A stretch of DNA of 14,300 nt from JAAXTX01 sp037139695 (GTDB taxonomy: Bacteria; Patescibacteriota; Minisyncoccia; Moranbacterales; UBA1568): positions 1 through 14,300 of the forward strand of contig JBAXFX010000028.1 of the NCBI GenBank assembly GCA_037139695.1, read 5' to 3'. The notes beneath the pieces are model-generated. The model did not search any database. It had not been told where the DNA came from and saw nothing but the letters and a program-made list of their open reading frames with translations. Position 1 is the stretch's first letter. Each line of letters begins with the position of its first letter. A program made the position numbers and the translations under genes. Below are positions 6,511-12,025 of this stretch, in pieces.

Positions 6511-6536
6511 GAACGGGTTAACGGGTTGGGAGCGGG
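6511..6536 (+). repeat. Octamer repeat (TTAACGGG family), site 1
   Basis: GAACGGG-TTAACGGG-TTGGGAGCGGGG follows the rpsF stop. It is preceded by a purine-rich run built on GAAAAGCG units (6487-6506). Related sites lie at 7148-7175, 8102-8131 and 10446-10464. No function is known to me. Confidence 0.7.
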
Positions 6537-6578
6537 GTCGGAATCGGAAACAACGTATCGATAGATCGTGTAACAGTC

Positions 6579-6584
6579 TATAAT
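6579..6584 (+). promoter_or_regulatory. Consensus -10 box before ssb
   Basis: A perfect TATAAT lies 19 bases before the ssb ATG at 6604. The -35 region is weak. It would give ssb a transcript with a leader of about 13 bases, independent of the rpsF promoter. Confidence 0.5.
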
Positions 6585-6603
6585 TCGGGTAACCGAAAAA
6601 TAT

Positions 6604-7125
6604 ATGAACGTGAACAGGGTGATCCTGGTGGGACGTCTGACGCGCGATCCCGATGTGCGGACGACTCAGACCGGACAGACGGTCGCGACCATCGGCGTGG
6701 CGACGAGCCACCGTTGGAACGACAAGGCCGGGCAGAAACAGGAAAAGACCGAGTTTCACACGGTCGTGCTGTGGGGAAAGCTGGCGGAAATCGCCGGACA
6801 GTACCTCACGAAGGGGCAGGAATGTTTTTTCGAGGGCCGGCTTCAGACCCGCTCGTTTGTCGGCAAGGACGGCATCGAGCGCAAGACGACCGAGATTGTC
6901 GGTGAAACCATGCAGATGGGTTCCCGTCCGCAGGGACAGGGCGGGCAGGGTGGCGGGTACGCACCGAGGCAGGATGATTACTCCTCGCATGCGCCGGCTT
7001 CGGGAGGATCATCTTCGGCCCCGCGTCCGGCGACTCAGCGTCCGGCTCCGATCGAGGACGAGATTCCGACCATCAACCTCGATGATGAGAAGGATGAGAT
7101 CCGGATCGAGGATGTCCCGTTCTAA
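6604..7125 (+). CDS. ssb: Single-stranded DNA-binding protein SSB
   Basis: This 173-residue protein has the standard OB-fold: MNVNRVILVGRLTRDPDVR at the start, TEFHTVVLWGKLAE (49-62), and a closing strand with KTTEIVGETMQMG (94-106). A Gly/Pro/Ser-rich linker (107-150) leads to an acidic tail and the tip EDVPF, a variant of the usual DDIPF that recruits repair and replication enzymes. It protects single-stranded DNA during replication, recombination and repair. Placement between rpsF and rpsR is the classic bacterial order. The ATG at 6604 gives the canonical N-terminus; no Shine-Dalgarno is present. Confidence 0.97.
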   Translation: MNVNRVILVGRLTRDPDVRTTQTGQTVATIGVATSHRWNDKAGQKQEKTEFHTVVLWGKLAEIAGQYLTKGQECFFEGRLQTRSFVGKDGIERKTTEIVGETMQMGSRPQGQGGQGGGYAPRQDDYSSHAPASGGSSSAPRPATQRPAPIEDEIPTINLDDEKDEIRIEDVPF

Positions 7126-7147
7126 AGAATAAAAAAATGAGTATTTC

Positions 7148-7175
7148 GTTAACGGGTTAACGAGTTGGGAACGGG
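7148..7175 (+). repeat. Octamer repeat (TTAACGGG family), site 2
   Basis: GTTAACGGG, TTAACGAG and TTGGGAACGGG occur in succession, 23 bases after the ssb stop. The spacing and the TTGGGA(A/G)CGGG tail match site 1 downstream of rpsF. Confidence 0.75.
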
Positions 7176-7225
7176 AAAGAGAACGTTAAGCGAAAGTATT
7201 TTGATTACATATTAAATTTCCTTCT

Positions 7226-7420
7226 ATGGAAGACGCGATGCAGAAGAAACTCGAACACCTTGATTACAAGGATGCCTATTTCCTCCGGAAGTTCCTGAAC
7301 TCCCAGGGAAAGATCTATCCGCCGAAGCGCCACGGGCTTTCGTCGAAGCAGCAGAAAGACGTCGCGCTCGCGATCAAGCGCTCCCGGTTTATGGGACTCA
7401 TCCCGTACGTGGTGAAGTAA
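7226..7420 (+). CDS. rpsR: Ribosomal protein bS18
   Basis: This short bS18 has 64 residues; the family is usually 65-90. It shows the core signature DYKDAYFLRKFLNSQGKI, the basic turn PPKRHGLSSKQQKDVALAIKRSRFMGLIPY, and ends at VVK. It binds bS6 on the 30S platform and, with it, may bind the leader upstream of rpsF. The basic N-terminal arm seen in many bS18 is nearly absent. The start is ATG 7226, with ATG 7238 (MQKK) as an alternative; neither has a Shine-Dalgarno. efp follows after 58 bases. Confidence 0.95.
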   Translation: MEDAMQKKLEHLDYKDAYFLRKFLNSQGKIYPPKRHGLSSKQQKDVALAIKRSRFMGLIPYVVK

Positions 7421-7478
7421 GGATTTGTTCGGCATGTGACCGTGCTGACTTTCGATTTTTGACTTTGGACTGAATCTT

Positions 7479-8036
7479 ATGCTCGGACTGACCGATATCA
7501 AGACCGGACGGAAGATCGTGTGGGACGGCCAGCCGTTCGTCGTGCTCGATTATCAGCACTCGATGACCGGACGCACGGGCGCGGTCATGCGCACCAAGCT
7601 CCGTAACCTCCTTACCGGGGCGACCATTGAATATACCTTCCAGGACAAGGACAAGTTCGAGGAGGCCGAGGTGACGAAGTCTTCCGCACAGTATCTCTAT
7701 CCCGAGCATGACGAACTGCAGTTCATGGACTCCGAGAGCTATGAGCAGTTTGCTTTGCCGGTCGCGACCGTGGGTGATTCTGCGAAGTATCTTTTGGAAG
7801 GGACCGAAGTCACGGTACTCAATTATGAGGGACGCGCGATCAACGTGGAACTTCCGGTGAAGATGACCTTCGAAGTAGTCGAGGCGCCGCCGGGACTCAA
7901 AGGTGATACGGCTTCGGGCGGGGACAAAGTCGTCACGCTCGAGAACGGGCTCAAACTGACCGTGCCACTCTTTATCTCCGTCGGCGACAGGCTGATCGTG
8001 AATACCGAGAAGGGCGCGTATGTGTCGCGGGCGTAG
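7479..8036 (+). CDS. efp: Elongation factor P
   Basis: At 185 residues this matches the family length. EF-P enters the ribosome between the P and E sites and relieves stalling at polyproline. Domain I (1-65) includes GLTDIKTGRKIVWDGQPFVVLDYQH and the RTKLRNLLTG strand. Domains II and III follow, with the signature KMTFEVVEAPPGLKGDTASGGDK (from about residue 128) and LKLTVPLFISVGDRLIVNTEKG. The exposed tip of the domain I loop reads SMTGRTGAV. The modified residue is therefore Arg32, not the common Lys34-type residue, and the usual Pro before the Gly is Thr. It is the last gene of the rpsF cluster, before the terminator at 8171. The 58-base spacer before it holds a T-rich run of TGACTTT-like units. 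Confidence 0.97.
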   Translation: MLGLTDIKTGRKIVWDGQPFVVLDYQHSMTGRTGAVMRTKLRNLLTGATIEYTFQDKDKFEEAEVTKSSAQYLYPEHDELQFMDSESYEQFALPVATVGDSAKYLLEGTEVTVLNYEGRAINVELPVKMTFEVVEAPPGLKGDTASGGDKVVTLENGLKLTVPLFISVGDRLIVNTEKGAYVSRA

Positions 8037-8101
8037 AAGTGTAAAATGCAAAGCGAAAAATGAAAAATAGGGAAACGGGGACAGGAGAAAGGCGTTCTTT
8101 A

Positions 8102-8131
8102 GTTCACGGGTTCACGGGTTAGGGAATGGGG
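8102..8131 (+). repeat. Octamer repeat (TTCACGGG variant), site 3
   Basis: GTTCACGGG, TTCACGGG and TTAGGGAATGGGG follow efp. This is the TTAACGGG family with A changed to C in both units. As at site 1, it is preceded by a purine-rich run (GCGAAAAATGAAAAATAGGG, 8054-8073). Confidence 0.7.
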
Positions 8132-8170
8132 ACGGAAGCTAAAATCAGGAATGGCGAGTCAAGAAGAAGC

Positions 8171-8197
8171 AAAAACCACCTTATCCGGGTGGTTTTT
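8171..8197 (+). terminator. Intrinsic terminator of the rpsF-efp cluster
   Basis: AAAAACCACC (8171-8180) pairs perfectly with GGTGGTTTTT (8188-8197) around a seven-base loop. Five T residues close the 3' arm. It ends three bases before the -35 box of the next promoter. Confidence 0.85.
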
Positions 8198-8199
8198 AC

Positions 8200-8228
8200 T
8201 TGACAAAAAAATGATTATCCGGTATGGT
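8200..8228 (+). promoter_or_regulatory. Promoter of the small secreted protein gene
   Basis: A perfect TTGACA (8200-8205), a 17-base spacer and TATGGT (8223-8228, four of six) are present. Transcription should begin near 8235, which rules out the upstream in-frame ATG at 8151 as the start of the following gene. Confidence 0.75.
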
Positions 8229-8264
8229 TCCAGGTTACTTTTTATGGGTATCTGTCGAAACTCT

Positions 8265-8600
8265 ATGAGGAATTTCATTTTCGGGTTCATTTTTGCGGGA
8301 GTGTTCGCCGTGACGGGTGTGGCCTTGGCAGGCACGGTGACAGGCGGGAGCTCCTTCGAAGATGTGTGGACGGCTATTACCGGTATTCGGGGCGATGTCA
8401 GTACTACCAAAGACGATCTGAATACCCTGAAGCTGCAATTGTCGGCGAAGGCGGCGCAGGACGCCTTGGACAAACAGGCAATCAAGGACGAACTGAAAAC
8501 GCTCAAAACCACTCATACCGGTATCGTGAACCCGGTCGGTGCTACCGCTCATTCTGAACATTACACCCTCGGAGATGCGAGCTTCCAAGGGGCCCAATAG
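8265..8600 (+). CDS. Small secreted coiled-coil protein, unknown function
   Basis: I do not recognise this 111-residue protein. Residues 1-22 form a clear Sec signal peptide: MRN, a hydrophobic core, and cleavage after ALA before GTVTGG. Residues 38-83 are a heptad-like, Lys/Asp-rich coiled coil (IRGDVSTTKDDLNTLKLQL and DKQAIKDELKTLKTTH). The tail is polar (VNPVGATAHSEHYTLGDAS). The reading frame is open back to 8151, but the terminator and promoter at 8171-8228 lie inside that part, so the true start is ATG 8265, or ATG 8244 if the transcript begins early. No Shine-Dalgarno is seen. It is a single-gene unit between the rpsF cluster and the repeat region. A periplasmic or surface structural role is a guess. 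Confidence 0.65.
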   Translation: MRNFIFGFIFAGVFAVTGVALAGTVTGGSSFEDVWTAITGIRGDVSTTKDDLNTLKLQLSAKAAQDALDKQAIKDELKTLKTTHTGIVNPVGATAHSEHYTLGDASFQGAQ

Positions 8601-8614
8601 CCGTATCCCATCTC

Positions 8615-8690
8615 AGTATCTATCTCAAATCTCAACGCCTATATAAGGCAAAAAATCCGCTTGCCGGCTGAAATCCGAAAATTTCGGCTG
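8615..8690 (-). repeat. Dispersed repeat, type B form with type A fragment
   Basis: On the minus strand the region starts with a type A fragment, the 16-base CGAAATTTTCGGATTT (8686-8671). It continues with CGGCAAGCGGATTTTTT and ends with the 20-base core (8634-8615). The CGGCAAGCGGATTTTTT-to-core arrangement recurs at 10470-10521, differing by small changes. It begins 14 bases after the stop of the small secreted protein gene. A small palindrome (GCCT/AGGC, 8637-8649) sits between the modules. Confidence 0.8.
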
Positions 8691-8753
8691 CAAACCATTC
8701 AAAACTCGTCAGGTTACGACAGTAGCCTTCTCTCCTTTTTCATGGTTTTTCAC

Positions 8754-8779
8754 CCAGAGGGTGACCAACCTCTGGTTGG
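8754..8779. other. Overlapping alternative hairpins
   Basis: CCAGAGG (8754-8760) can pair with CCTCTGG (8769-8775). Alternatively CCAACC (8765-8770) can pair with GGTTGG (8774-8779). The stems exclude each other. The element sits between two dispersed-repeat copies. I see no gene between 8601 and 9077; that stretch holds this element, the two repeat copies, a terminator and repeat R1. Confidence 0.45.
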
Positions 8780-8787
8780 CGCTCAAA

Positions 8788-8834
8788 CGAAATTTTCGGA
8801 TTTACAGCTCGACATGAGATTTGAGATAGATACT
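8788..8834 (+). repeat. Dispersed repeat, type A, copy 2
   Basis: Forty-seven bases are identical to window positions 5-51. The match stops abruptly at both sides. It is directly followed by a bidirectional hairpin. Because it is internal, it shows that the terminal copies reflect a real genomic repeat and not only an assembly overlap. Confidence 0.92.
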
Positions 8835-8835
8835 C

Positions 8836-8869
8836 ACAAAACCTCCGCTCCGGTGGAGGTTTTGTTTTG
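8836..8869. terminator. Bidirectional intrinsic terminator
   Basis: ACAAAACCTCC (8836-8846) pairs perfectly with GGAGGTTTTGT (8855-8865) around an eight-base loop. T-rich sequence follows on the plus strand, and the A-rich 5' arm gives Us on the minus strand. It can end transcription from either side, including the minus-strand endonuclease gene. Confidence 0.75.
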
Positions 8870-8898
8870 TATCGTATGCCGATTTCGGACCACTTCTT

Positions 8899-9056
8899 AT
8901 TCCAACCCCTCCTGTCACATCGCTCACCAACCCCTCCTGTCCTCCCCTTGGGATAAGGGGAGAGAACGTGTTTATTACGTCTTCCAAAAAATATCGCATG
9001 GCATACATATAGAGCCTCCCCCTTTCTCCGAAAGGGGGACCGAGGGGGATTGGGAG
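8899..9056 (+). repeat. Paired-hairpin repeat R1
   Basis: The left end is ATTCCAACCCCTCCTGTC, with AACCCCTCCTGTC repeated 26 bases later. Hairpin 1 is CTCCCCTTG/TAAGGGGAG (8942-8962). After a variable A/T-rich middle of about 50 bases comes hairpin 2, CCCCCTTTC/GAAAGGGGG (9018-9038), then GGGGGATTGGGAGTA. The ends are imperfect inverted repeats. R2 and R3 have the same order and orientation. R1 ends 21 bases from the stop codon of the endonuclease gene. Confidence 0.85.
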
Positions 9057-9077
9057 TAGTAGGGGCGTGTAAGATGG

Positions 9078-9443
9078 TTAATTTACAGACGTCTCCTCAA
9101 GAATCCGATCAATGACGGCGGACATATTTTGCATCACGTCGATGTTCGTGAATCGGAGGGTGCGGATACCGTATTCGTGAAGAAGAAAATTATCGCGCTC
9201 ACGATCCTTTCCGACGCTTTCCCCTGACTCATAATGCTGCCCACCGTCGATTTCGATGGCGAGCTTTTCGGATGGACAGTAGAAGTCGACGATATATTTC
9301 CCGAGCGGATGTTGCCGGAGAAAACGAAGCCCGTTGATCTGCCTCCTTCGAAGCTGGTTCCATATCCGGATTTCCGCTTCGGTCATGGTCTTTCGAAGTG
9401 TTCGTGCGCGAGACTTGAGGATGGTTTTCCTGTCGGCTGGCAT
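9078..9443 (-). CDS. DUF559 endonuclease (Vsr-like, PD-(D/E)XK fold)
   Basis: This 121-residue protein fits the DUF559 family in length and motif order. ARTLRKTMTEAEIRIWNQLRRRQ (13-35) is the N-terminal helix pair. GLRFLRQHPLGKYIVDFYC (38-56) contains D53, IEIDGGQH (63-70) supplies E64, D66 and H70, and a closing strand follows with GIRTLRFTNIDVMQN. The D53 and E64-x-D66 set matches the Vsr/PD-(D/E)XK nuclease core, so the catalytic residues look intact. Family members are related to the very-short-patch mismatch nuclease Vsr; most have no established function. The gene stands alone on the minus strand between repeats R1 and R2 and has no methyltransferase neighbour. The ATG at 9443 is the first Met giving the full domain; no Shine-Dalgarno. 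A terminator lies beyond R1 at 8836. Confidence 0.9.
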   Translation of the reverse strand: MPADRKTILKSRARTLRKTMTEAEIRIWNQLRRRQINGLRFLRQHPLGKYIVDFYCPSEKLAIEIDGGQHYESGESVGKDRERDNFLLHEYGIRTLRFTNIDVMQNMSAVIDRILEETSVN

Positions 9444-9478
9444 AGGTCTTCAATATTTTCTTTCGCGACTTTCCTTTT

Positions 9479-9634
9479 ATCCAACCCCTCCTGTCCTCCC
9501 CTTGGGACAAGGGGAGAGAACGTTTTGCTATACGCTTTCATTGTATATCGATAAACGTCCTTTGTGGGTCTCCTTCTTTGATCCGAAGAGAGACTGATTT
9601 CGTCTGAGGTAAGGGATCAGGGTGATTGGGAGAG
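9479..9634 (+). repeat. Paired-hairpin repeat R2 (degenerate right half)
   Basis: The left half matches R1 and R3: CCAACCCCTCCTGTC, then hairpin CTCCCCTTG/CAAGGGGAG (9496-9516) and AGAACG. It lacks the internal duplication seen in the others. The right half (9568-9634) keeps only scattered similarity, ending GGTGATTGGGAG, and no longer forms the second G5/C5 hairpin. It lies 35 bases upstream of the endonuclease start codon. Confidence 0.75.
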
Positions 9635-9667
9635 GAAGCGTTGTTTATTCTTATCGTACAGTATTCC

Positions 9668-9828
9668 ATTCCAACCCCTCCTGTCGCATCGCTCACAAAC
9701 CCCTCCTGTCCTCCCCTTGGGACAAGGGGAGAGAACGTACCCATTGTGATTTCCAAAGGCATATCACCAAGCATCCTTTGATAGCCTCCCCCTTTCTCCG
9801 AAAGGGGGACCGAGGGGGATTGGGGAAT
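9668..9828 (+). repeat. Paired-hairpin repeat R3 (solo copy)
   Basis: This is the most regular copy. It runs from ATTCCAACCCC to GGGGATTGGGGAAT, with hairpin 1 at 9711-9731 and hairpin 2 at 9788-9808, both with nine perfect pairs. It contains the internal AACCCCTCCTGTC duplication. It ends 11 bases from the pth stop codon, so hairpin 2 may serve as 3' end of the pth mRNA. The stretch 9444-9839 holds R2, R3 and a short spacer, and no gene. Confidence 0.85.
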
Positions 9829-9839
9829 AGCAACGGCGA

Positions 9840-10364
9840 CTATTCTGAGTCAAGATTTTTCTCAATCTCCAAAAAAGTATTCCGAAGTGCAATAAGTTCC
9901 TCATCCGAGAATGGCGAGAGGACGAAGACGTCGGCGGGGACGTTCTCGGGTGGGCGACCGATCCCGATGCGGACGCGGGTGAACTCCTTGGTACCGAGTT
10001 TTTCGATGAGGTCGGACACGCCGTTGTGTCCGGCAGCGCCGGAGCCCTTGCCGATCTTGAACGATCCCGCCGCGATGTCGAGGTCGTCATGAACGACGAC
10101 GATATCGGAAACGGGTATCTTGAAAAACGACATGATAGCCGATACGGACTCCCCGGAGCGGTTCATGAACGTTTCCGGTTTGAGGAGGAGGACTTTTTTT
10201 CCGTCGCGCAGACCGGCCGAGACCGACCCCTTCCACCTTGAGGACGGCTCGAACGGTGGGAATCCCTGCGATTCCTTGAGAAAATCGAGAAACAGAAATC
10301 CGGCATTATGGCGGGTCCTTTCATATTCCTTTCCCGGATTGCCGAGGCCGACGATAATTTTCAT
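9840..10364 (-). CDS. pth: Peptidyl-tRNA hydrolase
   Basis: At 174 residues this is slightly shorter than the usual ~190. It cleaves the ester bond between peptide and tRNA on molecules dropped from stalled ribosomes, recycling tRNA. All active-site residues of the E. coli type are present: N9 in GLGNPG, H19 in RHNAGF, N68 in FMNRSG, D93 in VHDDLDI and N114 in GHNGVSD. The ending IGIGRPP and VLSPFS is also typical. The shortening is at the C-terminal lid and tail. It is a minus-strand gene with its own promoter at 10387-10417. The ATG at 10364 yields the exact conserved N-terminus MKIIVGLGNPG; no Shine-Dalgarno. It is followed by repeat R3. Confidence 0.97.
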   Translation of the reverse strand: MKIIVGLGNPGKEYERTRHNAGFLFLDFLKESQGFPPFEPSSRWKGSVSAGLRDGKKVLLLKPETFMNRSGESVSAIMSFFKIPVSDIVVVHDDLDIAAGSFKIGKGSGAAGHNGVSDLIEKLGTKEFTRVRIGIGRPPENVPADVFVLSPFSDEELIALRNTFLEIEKNLDSE

Positions 10365-10386
10365 AAATGTGGTTCGTTACATACCT

Positions 10387-10417
10387 ATCATACCATCATT
10401 ATCGTTTCCAGAGTCAA
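10387..10417 (-). promoter_or_regulatory. Promoter of pth (extended -10)
   Basis: On the minus strand TTGACT (10417-10412) precedes TATGAT (10392-10387), with TG three bases upstream of the -10. The spacer is 19 bases, longer than ideal, which the extended -10 may offset. The predicted leader is about 15-20 bases. Confidence 0.6.
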
Positions 10418-10445
10418 ATTTCATTAGTTGATATGCTGTTTTTCC

Positions 10446-10521
10446 GTTAACGGGTTAACGGGTTTTTTCGGCAAGCGGATTTTTTTGGCTTATTATCGTG
10501 GTGAGATTTGAGATAGATACT
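10446..10521 (+). repeat. Composite of octamer repeat site 4 and type B dispersed repeat
   Basis: GTTAACGGG and TTAACGGG, then TTTTTT, form octamer site 4 (10446-10468). Two further parts follow: CGGCAAGCGGATTTTTTT (10470-10487) and the 20-base core (10502-10521). CCGTTAAC (10444-10451) and GTTAACGG (10454-10461) also form an inverted repeat ahead of six Ts. The composite fills the gap between the pth promoter and the 3' end of the LCP gene. From the LCP gene's viewpoint the core lies 41 bases after its stop. Confidence 0.75.
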
Positions 10522-10562
10522 TGGATATTCTATTTCCTTGTTCCCTGTTCTCCGCTATCCGT

Positions 10563-11999
10563 CTATCGTGCCTGTGGCGTGAAGTATCCCGAGAAGGAAT
10601 CCTCGGCCGATGCGTCCGTTGACGTATCGCTGCCGAGCGAGGTCTCCGGAAGAGGATGGTTCTTTAGGTCATTCCCGACGACGATGACGAAGTCGGCATC
10701 TTTGCCGAAGGCGGGAAGGTCGACGCTTTTTTCGAGCGAGAAATTACCGAGGAGCGAATCGAGCGTGAACGGTTTTCCGAGGTTCGTCCGGTCGGCGACC
10801 CGGCTCTTGTCGGGGCGGACGAGCGTCGCATCGGAGGCAGTGCCGATATCCTTGGCCGGAATCGCGTCGCGGAGTGCCATCGAAAGACGGTTCGCGACGG
10901 CGACGTCTTCCGGTCGGGAAAGGATCAGGACGGTTGCGGATTCGTTTTTCATCTCGCCCTGTTTCCGGTCGAGCTCGGCCTTGTCGAAAATGTGAGTGGC
11001 GAGATCGCGGACCTCGTTCCACGTCCCGGTCCGCGGGACGAGAATGAATGCCGTGACGCCGTTCATATCGATATGTGAGACACGTAGCAGGCTTTCCTTC
11101 TGCCAGGCATCGACGACGGCCGTGGAGGCGTTGCGCAGGTCGGTCGTCTTTCCGAGTCCGATCAGGCTCGCGATTTGGCTCATCGTGAAGTTTGTCCGGA
11201 CGCTGTCCCCGAGCGTGCCGAGGAGCCGGTTGGCGGTGAAGGGATCGAGGTAGGTCCGGATCGAGAGGGCTTTTTCCTGGAATGCCTTGATGATTTGTTG
11301 TTGCCGTTTCGCCCGACCGAAGTCGCCCTCCGGATCGTCGTGCCGTTCGCGTGCGTATTTGAGTGCGGTCGCGCCGTCGAGCGTGTGCCAGCCGGCGGAC
11401 AGCTGGAAGGTCTCGTAGCTGTAGTTTTTGCCGGGATAGCGCGTGTCGAGAATATCGCGTTCGGAGAGGACGCTCACACCGCCGACGTCATCGATCACCT
11501 TCTCGAAGCCGTCGAAGTCGAGCGCGACGTAGTAGGGGATGGTTTGTCCCGTGATGTCCTCTACCGCGCGCACGAGGAGGTCGGCATCGCTTCCTTGGGA
11601 GAGCCCGTACTGATAGAGGGAGTTGATTTTGGTGGAGAGGTTCGTTCCGGGAATCGGTACGAAAAGATCGCGCGGGATGGAAAGGAATGCCGCCTTGTGT
11701 TCACGTGCGTCGATACTCGCGAGCATGATGGTATCGGTCAGGTTCTGTCCCGGATAGCTTTTTCCGGCCAGACCGAGGAGAAGGATGTTCACCCGGCCTG
11801 TTTCTTCGCCCTTGAGCGGTTCCCGTTGCCCGCCGGGGAGTACGGAAGAAATGTTCCCGAAGGCTCCGCCGGAAGCGTTGTCGACATGGATTTTTTCCGC
11901 GGTTCGAAAGAGGTTCCATCCAAGGAAGAGTAGTCCGATCGCCGGGATCGCGATGCCCGCTCCGATCAGGTACTTTTTTTGTATTTTTCCCTTAAACAT
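10563..11999 (-). CDS. LCP (LytR-CpsA-Psr) family glycopolymer transferase
   Basis: This is a 478-residue membrane-anchored protein. A short cytoplasmic start (1-9) precedes a transmembrane helix (10-31). The LCP domain (68-245) shows NILLLGLAG, D89 in the TDTIMLASID strand, SIPRD with R110 and D111, the KINSLYQYG helix, and the terminal motif KYARERHDDPEGDFGRAKRQQ with R217, R219 and R229. The C-terminal part (353-447) resembles the LytR_C domain (ATVLILSRPEDVAVANRLSMAL, ending ADFVIVVGNDL). LCP enzymes move undecaprenyl-linked glycopolymers onto peptidoglycan or protein outside the membrane. In a wall context with the transglycosylase and RodZ-like genes, surface glycopolymer attachment is the likely role. 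The ATG at 11999 follows a TACAAT -10 shared with the lepB promoter region. The Ser/Asp-rich last 30 residues look disordered. Confidence 0.93.
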   Translation of the reverse strand: MFKGKIQKKYLIGAGIAIPAIGLLFLGWNLFRTAEKIHVDNASGGAFGNISSVLPGGQREPLKGEETGRVNILLLGLAGKSYPGQNLTDTIMLASIDAREHKAAFLSIPRDLFVPIPGTNLSTKINSLYQYGLSQGSDADLLVRAVEDITGQTIPYYVALDFDGFEKVIDDVGGVSVLSERDILDTRYPGKNYSYETFQLSAGWHTLDGATALKYARERHDDPEGDFGRAKRQQQIIKAFQEKALSIRTYLDPFTANRLLGTLGDSVRTNFTMSQIASLIGLGKTTDLRNASTAVVDAWQKESLLRVSHIDMNGVTAFILVPRTGTWNEVRDLATHIFDKAELDRKQGEMKNESATVLILSRPEDVAVANRLSMALRDAIPAKDIGTASDATLVRPDKSRVADRTNLGKPFTLDSLLGNFSLEKSVDLPAFGKDADFVIVVGNDLKNHPLPETSLGSDTSTDASAEDSFSGYFTPQAR

Positions 12000-12025
12000 A
12001 GTCTTTTTTCACTTTTTTCCGATGC

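Larger units (their letters stand above)
8899..9634. mobile_element. Putative endonuclease-repeat unit (R1, DUF559 gene, R2)
   Basis: Two directly oriented R repeats bracket a single endonuclease gene with 21 and 35 bases to spare. The unit lies in an intergenic stretch between unrelated housekeeping genes. A further complete copy (R3) without a gene follows 33 bases later. No transposase, integrase or target-site duplication is visible. Calling it mobile is inference from the repeat-flanked nuclease layout. Confidence 0.4.

Noticed and set aside
8151..8264. Upstream in-frame ATG extending the small secreted protein
   Set aside because: The extension contains the efp terminator and the gene's own promoter, and it would bury the signal peptide.
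8661..9059. Plus-strand reading frame of 132 codons in the repeat region
   Set aside because: It runs through a dispersed repeat, a terminator hairpin and R1. The protein has no domain-like pattern, and similar peptides arise from R2 and R3.
8899..9828. R1-R3 as a CRISPR array
   Set aside because: Repeats are about 160 bases with irregular spacing (one spacer holds a gene), internal hairpins and unequal decay. No cas gene is present.
9622..10092. Long plus-strand reading frame across R3 and into pth (156 codons)
   Set aside because: It is the translation of repeat R3 followed by the antisense of pth. The conserved pth on the other strand explains the region.
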